From Aquibacillus koreensis (GTDB lineage Bacteria > Bacillota > Bacilli > Bacillales > Amphibacillaceae), in assembly GCF_025154055.1 (NCBI RefSeq), contig NZ_JAOALK010000049.1, positions 1 to 64,000 of the forward strand: a stretch of DNA of 64,000 bases, given 5' to 3'. Numbering within the stretch: the stretch's first letter is position 1; each line of letters opens with the position of its first letter. The notes under the pieces were generated by a model. It ran no database searches. It saw nothing but the letters and a program-made list of their open reading frames with translations, and was not told the DNA's origin. The translations under genes and the position numbers were made by a program. This document shows positions 26,888 through 35,870 of this stretch, in pieces.

Positions 26888-27121
26888 TTATGGAAAGGTA
26901 CAAGCAACCTTATTTTCAAAAAACAGGCAAACCTTTTACAACGAGATATCATATAAGAACAAGTTAGTATGGCAAAAGTATTATAAAACCACCAGTTTTT
27001 GACGTATATCTTTCGTCATTTTAAGTATCGCAACGCCTCTCTTTTCATCAATTCCAATTAATCATCTATTTTTCACAACTGGACGATCTTTTAGAAGAAT
27101 ATGTATTTGGATTGCGTCACA
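26888..27121. other. Intergenic region between cadA terminator and the His-rich gene
   Basis: AT-rich, no ORF with an SD. It should carry the promoter of the His-rich gene; no consensus hexamers stand out. Confidence 0.4.
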
Positions 27122-27163
27122 AAAAAAGTTGCTTTTTGCATATAAACAAAAAGTAACTTTTTT
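27122..27163. terminator. Terminator downstream of cadA
   Basis: 17-bp stem AAAAAAGTTGCTTTTTG / CAAAAAGTAACTTTTTT with one wobble and an 8-nt loop; the arms act as U-tracts on both strands. It lies about 140 nt past the cadA stop. Confidence 0.8.
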
Positions 27164-27301
27164 ATTTCGTAACACAAACTTTATAGATCATTTTCATTTG
27201 AACGATGACTTCTTTCAATTTCTGCTACCGTAACGAAAATTAGCACCCTTTACAATCGTTAGCAGGCTGTAAAAACAGCTATAAACCATGCATTCCTTTT
27301 A

Positions 27302-29419
27302 TTATTTTTGTTTTACTCTTAATAACCGTAAACTATTTAAGGTAACGAGTAATGTTGCACCCATATCGGCAAAGATAGCAATCCATAACGTTAACCATCC
27401 AGGTATAACAAGTAACAACGCTAGTGCTTTAATGCCTAAAGAAAAGGTAATATTTTGTTTAATTATACTTAGTGCCTTACGACTTAACTTGACTGTATAT
27501 GGCAACTTGCTTAAGTCATCAGACATTAGTGCGATATCAGCAGTTTCTAGTGCTGTATCTGTCCCAGCACCACCCATAGCTACACCAACAGTAGAAGCTG
27601 CTAGCGCCGGTGCATCGTTCACGCCGTCTCCCACCATGGCAACACTATGATGGCTTGCTCGCAATTCTTTAATATAGTTCAGTTTATCTTCTGGCATTAA
27701 ATCCGCTTGAATGTCTGAAACCCCAGCTTCTCTCCCAATCGCCTTCGCAGTTCTTTCATTATCTCCTGTTAGCATTACTGTCTTTTCAATACCATATTGA
27801 TGAAGTTTTTGAATCGCTTCTTTGGATGTTTTTCTTATCGTATCGGCTACGGCAATGAGGGATAAAATCTTGCCTTGCGTCCCTAGTACCATGACGGTTT
27901 TACCATCCGTTTGCAATTGGCTAATTTCCGCTCTTGTCTCATGGTCCATTGTTAATTCCAGTTCATCAAAAAGAGTAGGACTACCAATATAATAAACGTC
28001 CTTGTTCACCGTTGCTTTTATACCTTTACCTGTAATGGATTGGAAATCTTCAACATCAACTAAGTTATAATCTATTTCCATGTCATCAGCTTTTTTCAAT
28101 ATAGCGGAGGCAAGCGGATGTTGTGATCCTTTTTCAATTGCTGCAGTGATCTTAAGAAGCTCTTTTTCGTTTTCACCATATGTGATAAGGTCAGTTACAA
28201 CTGGAGTACCTTCCGTTAGTGTACCTGTTTTATCAAAAGCGATTACTTTTAAAGCTCCTGTTTCTTCTAGATGAATACCACCTTTTATAAGAACACCATT
28301 TCTTGCTGCATTTCCAATCGCCGTGACTACAGCAACAGGTGTAGAAACTACGAGTGCACAAGGACAACCGACTACTAATACAGCCAATCCCTGATACACC
28401 CATAACCCCCATTCACCACTTAAGAACAATGGAGGAATGACCGCAATGAGAATTGCGAGGGCAATAATCCCAGGTGTATAATATTTTGCGAATTTATCTA
28501 CAAATGCCTGAGACGGAGCACGTTCTGCTTGTGCTTCTTCCACTAAGTGGATAATTTTAGATAAAGTTGTATCTTCAACGCGTTTGGTAACCTCTACTTC
28601 TAATAGACCTTCTTCATTTAATGTGCCCGCGAATACCTCTTCATCGATTGATTTGGATACAGGAACACTTTCACCAGTTATGGCAGCTTGGTTTAGGTTT
28701 GAGGTTCCTTTTACGACAACCCCATCCATTGCCAGTTTTTGACCAGGCTTTACAATCATGATATCCCCAACTTGAATATCATCTACATGAACGATCAATT
28801 CTTGCCCATTGCGACGTATGAAAGCTTCTTTTGGAGCGATATCCATGAGAGATTCTATAGAATGCCTTGCTTTATCCATAGAATATTTTTCTAAAGCTTC
28901 ACTAATTGCGAAAAGAATAACAACTGTAGCCCCTTCTCCCCACTCGCCAATAATGGCTGCACCAATTACGGCAATTGTCATTAGGGTGTTCATGTCGAAA
29001 AGTAAACGAGATAGATTCTTTAGACCTTTAATAAATAACGAATAACCACCAATGACAATGGCCAAGCCATAACCTACGGTTGGGATTATAGACTTTGAAC
29101 CATACTGGTTTCCGAAGAACCAACTTAATAAAAGCAATACGGCAGAAATATATACTTTAAAGGTAGCTTTTTGTTTCCAAAATGGAGGACGTTTTTCGGC
29201 TTTTTCGTTTTCGTTACGAATTTTTAAATTTTCAAACGCTCCGGCCTTTTCTAATTCTTCAATGGAGGCATCACCATAGACTGTTATTTTAGAAGCGCCA
29301 AAGTTTACTTGAGCATCGGAAACACCATCCAGGTGCTTCACGTTCTTTTCGAACGTTTTCGCACAGCCTGCTCAAGAAAAGCCTTGGACTCTAAATGTTT
29401 TTGCTAGTTCTTTAGACAT
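27302..29419 (-). CDS. cadA: Cadmium/zinc-exporting P-type ATPase with in-frame UGA in the HMA CxxC motif
   Basis: 705 codons from ATG 29419 (GAGGTG 8 nt upstream, 8-nt overlap with cadC). The frame is open except for one TGA (29374-29372) at codon 16, exactly where CadA proteins have the first Cys of the metal-binding CxxC: the text reads [18 protein letters not shown]. All pump motifs are intact: transmembrane [14 protein letters not shown], phosphorylation site [16 protein letters not shown] and [13 protein letters not shown]. If translation instead began at GTG 29341, the pump would lack most of its HMA domain but could still work. Expected role: efflux of Cd2+, Zn2+ or Pb2+. Possible readings are nonsense mutation, sequencing error, or selenocysteine. 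Confidence 0.85.
29340..29356 (-). promoter_or_regulatory. Hairpin with bacterial SECIS-like geometry after the cadA UGA
   Basis: On the cadA mRNA, ACGUUC-GAAAA-GAACGU forms a perfect 6-bp stem with a 5-nt loop whose first base is G. The stem begins 15 nt and the loop 21 nt after the UGA. Reported bacterial SECIS rules ask for a stem-loop with its apical loop 16-37 nt downstream and a G among the first two loop bases. The match may be coincidence, since the codons (TFEKNV) are those expected for CadA. Confidence 0.3.
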
Positions 29420-29780
29420 TCATATTCACCTCTTGTCGGTAAGTTAGTCCTGTGAGAATTAATTGTTTAACTTGTTTATCTTTTAAGGAGTAAAAAGCTA
29501 GCTTTCCTTCTTTTCGATATTTAACAATCCCTTGTTTATGAAGACTCCTCAAATGATGAGATGCCGTAGCAACAGATGAGCCAATAATGTTTGCAATATC
29601 ACAAACACATAGTTCTTCATCAACGCACAAGGCATAGCAAGCTTTAGACCGATTTTCGTCAGCAAGAGCTTTAAATAATTTAGTAATCTTAGCTATATCT
29701 TCTTTCTGCAATTGAGCTTGTATTCGGTTCACCTTTTCTTCATCATAACAATAAACCTCACAGGTATCTTTCTTAGACAA
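29412..29780 (-). CDS. cadC: ArsR/SmtB-family metal-responsive repressor CadC
   Basis: 122 residues from TTG 29780 (AGAGG 8 nt upstream), which reproduces the usual CadC N-terminus KKDTCEVYCYDEEKVNRIQ; an ATG at 29798 has no SD. Metal ligands of the alpha-3N site are visible: the two N-terminal cysteines (TCEVYC) and the CVC in EELCVCDIANI. The winged helix reads SVATASHHLRSLHKQGIVKYRKEGK. It releases DNA when Cd, Pb or Zn binds. It overlaps cadA by 8 nt, and an operator-like palindrome lies just upstream. Confidence 0.92.
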   Translation of the reverse strand: MSKKDTCEVYCYDEEKVNRIQAQLQKEDIAKITKLFKALADENRSKACYALCVDEELCVCDIANIIGSSVATASHHLRSLHKQGIVKYRKEGKLAFYSLKDKQVKQLILTGLTYRQEVNMNV

Positions 29781-29798
29781 AACAATCGCCTCTTTCAT

Positions 29799-29819
29799 TC
29801 AAATGAGTATTTGATTATA
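29799..29819 (-). promoter_or_regulatory. cadCA promoter -10 and CadC operator palindrome
   Basis: TCAAAT-ACTC-ATTTGA (29814-29799, minus strand) is a 6-4-6 palindrome like the known cad operator, and TATAAT (29819-29814) abuts it. Bound CadC would cover the -10 and the start of transcription. A second, looser palindrome, ATTCAA-N8-TTGAAT, lies at 29842-29861. Confidence 0.7.
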
Positions 29820-29871
29820 TCTTATCCTTTCTTTCTACATTATTCAAATGGTTGCTTGAATGACAATAAAA

Positions 29872-29901
29872 AAAACTGAAATCTAAGTGAATTTCAGTTT
29901 T
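29872..29901 (-). terminator. Terminator of the GNAT pseudogene
   Basis: Stem AAAACTGAAAT / ATTTCAGTTTT, 8-nt loop, followed on the minus strand by a U-run. Confidence 0.85.
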
Positions 29902-29921
29902 GGGAAGTAATTTAATTTTGA

Positions 29922-30357
29922 TTACTTTGCGTTCCGTCTCTTAAAAAAGATAATTTCAGGATCTCCTTTATCTAAATTATCGACAAAGCCACTATGTACA
30001 AAGCCATTGGACAGAAATACATTTTGCATTGGTTTATTTGATAAATTGGTGGACGAAAAAATTTTATCGGTTGAGGATTTTTGTGTGAAACGATCGATCA
30101 ATGCCGACGCAATACCTTTTCTTCTTGCTGTAAGAGATACAATAACTAAAGAAATAAAGCTACAGTCAAAAAAAATGTTGATCATGAATTAAAAATCCTT
30201 GTATTTCCTGATCGGTTTTAGCAATCAAACATCGACCTTCTTGAACAGCTCTTTCTAAATAATCATTTCTGCTATCTGTGCCAATTACTTGTTTATCGAT
30301 TTGGACGATAGATTCTACATCATTAGGGTGTGGTGAAACAATAATTATCTTCATCAT
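29922..30357 (-). pseudogene. GNAT acetyltransferase broken by a +1 slip in a T8 run
   Basis: The N-terminal half (MMKIIIVSPHPNDVESIVQI ... GFLIHDQHFF) and the C-terminal half (DCSFISLVIVSLTARRKGIA ..., with LTARRKGIASALI as the acetyl-CoA loop) lie in adjacent frames. They join exactly at a run of eight T on the coding strand (complement of A8 at 30168-30175). Removing one T gives a seamless GNAT of about 145 residues. This could be a fixed mutation, a phase-variable run or a sequencing error. Substrate unknown. Confidence 0.75.
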
Positions 30358-30464
30358 AATTTTTAACTCGCTTATATAGTATTTTATTTGCATTTGTAAG
30401 AATTAGCTCAGTTAATTACATGTTTTATGTATAGATTCATAGTCTTGCTTAAGCTTTTGAGGAG

Positions 30465-30632
30465 TTATTTTGTTTTCTCTAAAATTTGCTTAAGAACTTT
30501 ACTTGTTTTTGAATTATCAATGCCTACTCTAACTGCGAGGGAGATAATGATGAAAAGCAAACATAATACAAATAAGAATAAAGCGACCCCAATCATTAAA
30601 GGTAAACCTGTAAGAAACTCACTTACTGTCAT
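30465..30632 (-). CDS. Small single-pass membrane protein
   Basis: 55 residues from ATG 30632 (GGAG 9 nt upstream). One long hydrophobic helix, GLPLMIGVALFLFVLCLLFIIISLAVRV by position about 9-36 of the protein, then a basic tail (KTSKVLKQILEKTK). No family recognised; type and size resemble small Bacillus membrane peptides of unknown role. Confidence 0.5.
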   Translation of the reverse strand: MTVSEFLTGLPLMIGVALFLFVLCLLFIIISLAVRVGIDNSKTSKVLKQILEKTK

Positions 30633-30774
30633 TCTGTTCATCTCCAAATCTTGGTCTATTTAAAAACATAAATAATAATGTCAGATCCAGGTACCTGCGA
30701 AAAGAAAAAGTAATCTTCAACTTTATTGAATCTGATTAGATTTCATTTTCCAATTATACCATAATTTAACACTT

Positions 30775-31188
30775 TTATTCTGATTTCGTATTGTTGAATA
30801 AGTTAGATATTTTGAAAGCAACCTCTTTGGGTTTTACATCCGCACGTACTAATTCTTCTATATCCATCCAAATGGGTATATATGTCCCTCTATCCCGGTC
30901 TACGTCTGTGTATTCTTCACCCTGTCCGCTACCGAATGTTCCTCCAATTAGTTCAGCAAGAAAAAAATATTGAACACCACCTCTATAATTAACTTTTGAG
31001 ATGCAATTGTTAATTTTAACTTCAACTCCTAATTCCTCTAGTACCTCTCTCTTGGATGCAGATTCAGGTGTTTCGCCAGTTTCAATCCCGCCTCCGGGAA
31101 AAACGTAATAAGTGGAGTCTTTTCGAATCCGCTTTATTAGTGCTACTTTGTGATTCTTTATCAGAATTACTGAACCTCTATCTCTCAA
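30775..31188 (-). CDS. NUDIX hydrolase
   Basis: About 137 residues. TTG 31188 is preferred (GGAG 8 nt upstream); an in-frame GTG at 31197 overlaps that SD. The NUDIX box is complete: GGGIETGETPESASKREVLEELG, spanning about residues 36-58, with the catalytic REVLEE. The rest is a single-domain fold with YFFLAELIGGTFGSGQGEEY. Expected to hydrolyse a nucleoside diphosphate linked to another group; substrate unknown. A second intact NUDIX gene (38206) and a dead one (4750) are in this window. Confidence 0.88.
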   Translation of the reverse strand: MRDRGSVILIKNHKVALIKRIRKDSTYYVFPGGGIETGETPESASKREVLEELGVEVKINNCISKVNYRGGVQYFFLAELIGGTFGSGQGEEYTDVDRDRGTYIPIWMDIEELVRADVKPKEVAFKISNLFNNTKSE

Positions 31189-31245
31189 AGTACTCACTCC
31201 AAACCATGAATTATATTAAAAGTGTGTAGTTTAAAATGTACACTT

Positions 31246-31779
31246 TTATAAAACGTTCCCATACTCCATTAACCAACAATCTTGATATTCCCCTTCATGA
31301 AGTTCATGTTTTGGGAGCTTTTTTACTTTTATAAATCCACTTTTCTCATAGCATCTAATCGCTCTTTGATTTCTTATTTGTGGATCCATCACTACTCTTT
31401 CTGCACTTTTCTGTTTTATTAGGTATCTTGCCATGGAAGTAACGAGTAATTTTCCAATTCCTTTATTCCAATAGTCTTCTTCGCCAATAAATTGATCTAT
31501 TCCATAGATTATTTGATCGTTATATCCATATGTAGCTTTTGTTATGTCATCTAGAGTATAGAACTGAATATAACCAATTTCTTTCCCGCCAAATTCAACC
31601 ATGCACCTACCTTCCCTGTCATTTCCATAAAAAACTTTATTAACCTGTTCCAAATCAAAAGGCTGATCCCTTCCTTCGTAAAATTGCAATACGTTCGGAT
31701 TAGAAAGCCAGTTGGCTAAGAGCGGTTTATCCTTTTCTTCTAAGTACCTTACTTGGAGGGCGTCTTTTTGAATTAGCAT
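31246..31779 (-). CDS. GNAT acetyltransferase of the AAC(6')-like type
   Basis: 177 residues from ATG 31779 (AGGA 7 nt upstream). Family signatures: LANWLSNPNVLQFYEGRDQPFDL, the acetyl-CoA loop in YWNKGIGKLLVTS, and DPQIRNQRAIRCYEKSGFIKV followed by HEGEYQDCWLMEY. This pattern is that of aminoglycoside 6'-N-acetyltransferases and their chromosomal relatives. Chromosomal copies in Bacillaceae often confer little or no resistance, so resistance must not be assumed from the sequence. No mobile element is adjacent. Confidence 0.85.
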   Translation of the reverse strand: MLIQKDALQVRYLEEKDKPLLANWLSNPNVLQFYEGRDQPFDLEQVNKVFYGNDREGRCMVEFGGKEIGYIQFYTLDDITKATYGYNDQIIYGIDQFIGEEDYWNKGIGKLLVTSMARYLIKQKSAERVVMDPQIRNQRAIRCYEKSGFIKVKKLPKHELHEGEYQDCWLMEYGNVL

Positions 31780-31944
31780 ATTAATTCCTACTTTCTTCAT
31801 GTAAAATGATATGTCTATTTTATCAAACTTTTTACATTTTCTTACGTCTAAATAAATATGTTGTATTGCGAGTCTGACGCAGATACTAATCTATCTCCAT
31901 AGGGTTTTGTAACGTAAATCATTATCTAACCACTCATGTTTATT

Positions 31945-31973
31945 GGAAACGCAAGAACCGTCCCCACGTTTCC
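31945..31973. repeat. REP-like palindrome upstream of the YibE/F pair
   Basis: GGAAACG (31945-31951) and CGTTTCC (31967-31973) flank CAAGAACCGTCCCCA. The GGGGACGGTTCTTG core with GGAAACG/CGTTTCC arms is of a kind I recall as recurrent between Bacillaceae genes; copy number in this genome cannot be seen from here. Confidence 0.35.
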
Positions 31974-32045
31974 AGTTTTCTTTTGGATTTTTTTGTGGAA
32001 TAATGGATGGAGTGTATTTGTGTGTAGGTGGAGGGATTTTTGTTG

Positions 32046-33185
32046 ATGGCAATCTTACATAAGTTAATTAAAAAGTTAACATATAAACAGCTGATTTTAT
32101 TTACTGCTTTGCTGTTTTGTTTTATTGGTTCAGTTCTATTTGTTTTCCATAATCATTCTTTTTACGAACGTCCTATAGTTGAAGTTACCGAGACAAGTAT
32201 AATAGATACAACAGAGACTGTGGATAATCATAATAATGAAGATATCCTATATACTCAAATTATCATAGCTGAAATTAAAAATGGAAAAGAACAAGGCCAG
32301 AGCATAAAATTGATGAATGAGTATTCTACCTCTCAAGCGTACACGCAAGAATATCAGGTTGGAAATGAACTTTTTATAAAGTTTGATGAGAATGAAAGTA
32401 GTAATTCTTCTCTAGTAGGTACCATCCAAGAGGTTAAACGTGATAAGTATATTTTATTGGTGGCATGGCTTTTCGTTTTGATATTACTTATAGTTGGAAA
32501 AAGACAAGGTCTATTTTCCATAATCAGTTTAGCGATAAATGTCTTATTGATTTCCTATGCGTTAGATGTATATATTCATACTTCAGGCACAAGTTTATTA
32601 TGGATTTGCGGAATCAGCGTCGTCTTATTTACAATCATATCTCTGCTACTTGTCAATGGTCGGAATGAAAAAACGTATGCAGCGATTGTTGCGACTTTAT
32701 TAGGTAGTTTCTTATCATTACTGATTACTTTTCTAGTTATGAAGCTTACTTCCGAAAATGGATTAAGATATGAGGAAATGGGCTTTCTAACCCGGCCCCC
32801 TCACGTTGTATTTATGGCAGGTTTATTTATTGGTTCACTAGGGGCCGTCATGGATGTAGCAATAACCATGTCTTCCTCAATCTTTACTTTGTTTGAAAAA
32901 AACAACCATATTGCTACAGATGCATTGAAAAAATCAGGAATGGAAATCGGCAAAGACATTATGGGAACGATGACAAATATTCTGTTTTTTGCTTATGTTA
33001 GTGGTTCGATACCATCACTAATCTTATATTTGAAAAATGGATCACCACTAAGTTACACCTTTTCTATCAACCTTTCATTGGAATTGACTAGAGCACTTGC
33101 GGGTGGAATTGGTATTGTTATAACCATTCCAATTGGATTATATTGTGCATTATTCTTTGTTAATCGAAAGAAGGCTAATTTATGA
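32046..33185 (+). CDS. YibE/F family membrane protein, first of pair
   Basis: About 379 residues; ATG 32046 follows GGAGGG by about 10 nt, and an in-frame TTG just before it is an alternative. There is an N-terminal membrane helix (LILFTALLFCFIGSVLFVF), an extracytoplasmic domain of about 110 residues, then six to seven helices. The family hallmark appears as VMDVAITMSSSIFTLFE and GKDIMGTMTNILFFAYVSGS. YibE/F proteins are widespread in Firmicutes and their function is unknown. It overlaps the second YibE/F gene by ATGA, so the two are translationally coupled and probably form one complex. Confidence 0.88.
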   Translation: MAILHKLIKKLTYKQLILFTALLFCFIGSVLFVFHNHSFYERPIVEVTETSIIDTTETVDNHNNEDILYTQIIIAEIKNGKEQGQSIKLMNEYSTSQAYTQEYQVGNELFIKFDENESSNSSLVGTIQEVKRDKYILLVAWLFVLILLIVGKRQGLFSIISLAINVLLISYALDVYIHTSGTSLLWICGISVVLFTIISLLLVNGRNEKTYAAIVATLLGSFLSLLITFLVMKLTSENGLRYEEMGFLTRPPHVVFMAGLFIGSLGAVMDVAITMSSSIFTLFEKNNHIATDALKKSGMEIGKDIMGTMTNILFFAYVSGSIPSLILYLKNGSPLSYTFSINLSLELTRALAGGIGIVITIPIGLYCALFFVNRKKANL

Positions 33186-33943
33186 ATACAATCGTTGCGT
33201 TAGCTCTCATTTTACTTATACTTATGGTGCTTGTAGGTGGTAGGAAGGGTGCAAAGTCATTTATAGCGATATTTTTAAACTTTGCGGTTCTTATTGTAAC
33301 GATCTTTATTATGTTGGATCCATCTGCTGATCCCATTATTTTGACGATCTTTGCCAGCACATTAATTAGTTGTATAACTCTCTTTTATATAAATGATGTG
33401 AACAGTACTACTAAAACAGCTTTTCTATCTACGGTTATTACCATTGTTATATTGCTCGCTCTTATTACATTTTTAACGGAAACTACAATGATTCAGGGAT
33501 TTAGTGAAGAAGAAATAGGTGAACTCTATATATTTTCTTTCTATATCGGCATTGATTTCGTGAAAATTGTTGCCGCAATGATTATTATGAGTACAATTGG
33601 TGCCATTACGGATATGGCAATTGCTATTGCATCTCCTATGCGAGAAATTCATTACCATCATCCAACCATCAGTAGAAAAGAATTATATCGATCTGGAGTT
33701 AGTATTGGCAGAGATATTCTCGGGACGAATACAAACACATTATTCTTTGCCTTCTTTGGAGGGTATCTGGCTTTACTTATTTGGTTTAAAGATCTTTCTT
33801 ATACTTTTGGGGAAATAATAAATTCAAAAGTGTTTAGTGAAGAAATGATCACCATTATGTGTGCAGGAATCGGTATAGCAATCATTATCCCCATTACTTC
33901 AGGGATTACCGCATACGCTTTAGTTAGGTCAGGTGATAATTAA
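33182..33943 (+). CDS. YibE/F family membrane protein, second of pair
   Basis: 253 residues, starting inside the stop of the previous gene (ATGA). It has about seven membrane helices and the same hallmark as its partner: ITDMAIAIASPMREI and GRDILGTNTNTLFFAFFGGYL. It lacks the extracytoplasmic domain of the first protein. The pair looks like a heteromeric membrane unit made from an old duplication. Confidence 0.88.
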   Translation: MNTIVALALILLILMVLVGGRKGAKSFIAIFLNFAVLIVTIFIMLDPSADPIILTIFASTLISCITLFYINDVNSTTKTAFLSTVITIVILLALITFLTETTMIQGFSEEEIGELYIFSFYIGIDFVKIVAAMIIMSTIGAITDMAIAIASPMREIHYHHPTISRKELYRSGVSIGRDILGTNTNTLFFAFFGGYLALLIWFKDLSYTFGEIINSKVFSEEMITIMCAGIGIAIIIPITSGITAYALVRSGDN

Positions 33944-33961
33944 TTGATAATAACAAAGGAA

Positions 33962-33987
33962 GGTGTCAGACATTTGTGTCCGACACC
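33962..33987 (+). terminator. Terminator or REP-like hairpin after YibE/F
   Basis: GGTGTCAGACA / TGTCCGACACC hairpin with a short loop, flanked by AAGG/CCTT. The plus strand then reads TTTATC, so it can terminate, but the sequence is also a recurrent Bacillaceae intergenic palindrome type. Confidence 0.6.
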
Positions 33988-34386
33988 CTTTATCATTAAT
34001 TGAACAATCCATTTTTATTCCTTTTCTTCCTCTTTTTCCGAGAAAAATTCAAAACAGTTTTTTTCTATCAGACTATACAACAATAGCATTGGGCTTTAAT
34101 TCGATGAAAGGGAGATTTTTATATATATTTCTCCATAGCAATACGTGTAAAAGAAAAGAAGGTTTTTCTTCGAATTCTTTGGTAATGGCAATAGTCATTT
34201 TTCCTGAGTGGTATGGGTTATCATATGATAATCCTTCGCTTCTGTGGTTAACTTCTTTACATATGAGAGGTCGTCTCTGATGTAACCCCCTTTTCAATAT
34301 CTTCTATTCAAATTAATGATTTTAGTTATAACTATTCGTATAGATACATACATTTTTGTAATATCTATACGAAGGGAAATGATAAG
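33988..34386. other. Intergenic, about 400 nt, with a doubtful small ORF
   Basis: A minus-strand frame (34297-34073) contains KMTIAITKEFEEKPSFLLHV with AAAAGGGGG at its upstream end, but the first possible start after that SD is badly placed. A long frame on the opposite strand is equally open, so neither is called. The segment also holds the promoter of the DUF2642 gene. Confidence 0.3.
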
Positions 34387-34755
34387 ATGACTTCAAAGAA
34401 CTACGCTCATAATTTTCAAGCACAATTCCCACAAAACAATCCAGCGTATTTACATCCGGTTGTACAGCCTATCCATGTGAATAATCTACCTACCCCCTAT
34501 ACACATATATACCCCACACCATTAGTACCTCAACCTACACGGTATGTAACCCACCTTGATCCGGTTTTCGTTGACCATTTGAGTAGACATCAAAACTTAA
34601 ATATTACGGTTACGACAACGAATGGAAAAGTAGAAGGAAAGTTAGCTGGTGTAGCAGTAGATCACATCCAAATTAATCTTAGTAAGGAAAAAGCCATCCA
34701 CATTAGAATTTCTGAAATTGTTTCATTTGAAGGATTGCCAATTTCATATAAATAG
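34387..34755 (+). CDS. DUF2642 protein, probable spore coat-associated
   Basis: 122 residues with GAAGGG before ATG. The N-terminal half is a disordered Pro/Asn/Tyr/His-rich tail (PTPYTHIYPTPLVPQPTRY). The C-terminal half is the Sm-like DUF2642 fold: ITVTTTNGKVEGKLAGVAVD and HIQINLSKEKAIHIRISEI. DUF2642 proteins such as YuzF are found in spore-formers, often in coat or sporulation gene sets. Role in the coat is inferred from family distribution. Confidence 0.8.
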   Translation: MTSKNYAHNFQAQFPQNNPAYLHPVVQPIHVNNLPTPYTHIYPTPLVPQPTRYVTHLDPVFVDHLSRHQNLNITVTTTNGKVEGKLAGVAVDHIQINLSKEKAIHIRISEIVSFEGLPISYK

Positions 34756-34792
34756 ATATCGTTTAGTAAACTTTTTAAAATTTAGTCTTCTA

Positions 34793-35131
34793 TTACATAA
34801 AAACGAGTTTGGGAAAAAATCCAAGCTCGTTTTTATTTAAATCATTATAAACTGTTGGGTGCTTCTCTTTAGTGTCATGCAGGTTGGCTATTAAACAGAC
34901 CATTTTATAAGCAGTCCTGCTTGTGCATCCGACTAGTTGCATAGCTTCTTTAAACAATGGCCATTTTTCTTGTAAATAGGTTAGTGGAACAAGAACATCA
35001 ATGTCTTGGTGGGGATCAAATGTCAATCCAGTTACTTTTTCTAGTCCCAATGAACCAAATAATAGACGTGTAATTTCTAATTGTTCGTTCAAGTTCTTAG
35101 CAACTCTAACAAGCTCTTCATATAAATCCAT
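34793..35131 (-). pseudogene. Truncated nucleotidyltransferase-like protein
   Basis: 112 codons. The first 70 residues match the N-terminus of a nucleotidyltransferase-like family (LLFGSLGLEKVTGLTFDPHQ, then DIDVLVPLTYLQEKWPLFKE, with GS and DID as the active-site pair). After LVGCTSR the sequence departs from the expected family, and the last 15 residues are encoded by the terminator hairpin. Probably an internal deletion or frameshift left a fragment. It starts 4 nt after the stop of the GNAT gene, so it was the second gene of that operon. Confidence 0.55.
34799..34834. terminator. Bidirectional terminator
   Basis: Stem AAAAACGAGTTTGG / CCAAGCTCGTTTTT (one G-U) serves the DUF2642 gene on the plus strand and the minus-strand operon that converges here. 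Confidence 0.85.
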
Positions 35132-35135
35132 TATT

Positions 35136-35699
35136 TTATTTCTCCACCAGATTCTTATGTCTAATCCAATCTGGCTCTATTAATGAGAAAATTAAAGCAT
35201 CATGAGATTGTTGATCTTGATAGAGATAACCCCTTAGTAATCCCTCTTGCACAAAACTTAATCGCTTTAATAGTTGAATTGATGCTTCGTTTTGAGGATA
35301 TGTCACTGCACCCACTCTATATAACTCTAATTCTTCAAAAGAATATTGTAATACTTCTTTTACAACTTCATTCGTAAACCCTTTCCTCCAAAAGGTAGGA
35401 TGTAATTCGTAACCGATCTCCGCCTTTTTCTTTGAGGTGTTAAGGTTGTTTAAACCCACTGTTCCAATAAACTCTCCTGATTCTTTTATTACGATCCCCC
35501 ACCTTATTGCTCTTTGTTCATCATATGCCTTTTGGAAGAAGTCAATGAATTGTCTTGCTTCCTCCTTACTTTTTAAACTGTCCATTCCATAGTATTTTGT
35601 CACATCGTTTCTCGACATAATCTCATAATAGGACTGTGTATATTCGTCTTTTATTTGCACCAGGTGAAGTCTGTCTGTTTCTAATTGAGGGAATCCCAT
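35136..35699 (-). CDS. RimJ/RimL-type GNAT acetyltransferase
   Basis: 187 residues. It starts with the subfamily signature PQLETDRLHLVQI; motif A is IGYELHPTFWRKGFTNEVV with the acetyl-CoA loop, followed by TYPQNEASIQLLKRLSF. These enzymes acetylate N-terminal amines of ribosomal proteins or small molecules; the substrate here is unknown. The truncated nucleotidyltransferase gene follows after 4 nt. Confidence 0.9.
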   Translation of the reverse strand: MGFPQLETDRLHLVQIKDEYTQSYYEIMSRNDVTKYYGMDSLKSKEEARQFIDFFQKAYDEQRAIRWGIVIKESGEFIGTVGLNNLNTSKKKAEIGYELHPTFWRKGFTNEVVKEVLQYSFEELELYRVGAVTYPQNEASIQLLKRLSFVQEGLLRGYLYQDQQSHDALIFSLIEPDWIRHKNLVEK

Positions 35700-35870
35700 C
35701 AGTCATTTACTCCTTTTTATATAAATATATTCCTACTAGAATGAATCACGTATTGGTAAGCTTTTAACTTCGAATATAATCGTCTTCATATTCGTTAGGT
35801 TTTCTTCCTGTTTGTAATATAAAGGATCTTGGAATACCTATACCACCACAGATAGACTGTTTCTGAACCT

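Noticed and set aside
33963-34297. Two opposed ORFs of 105 and 74 codons
   Set aside because: Each is the mirror of the other, neither has a properly placed SD and start, and no family is recognised.
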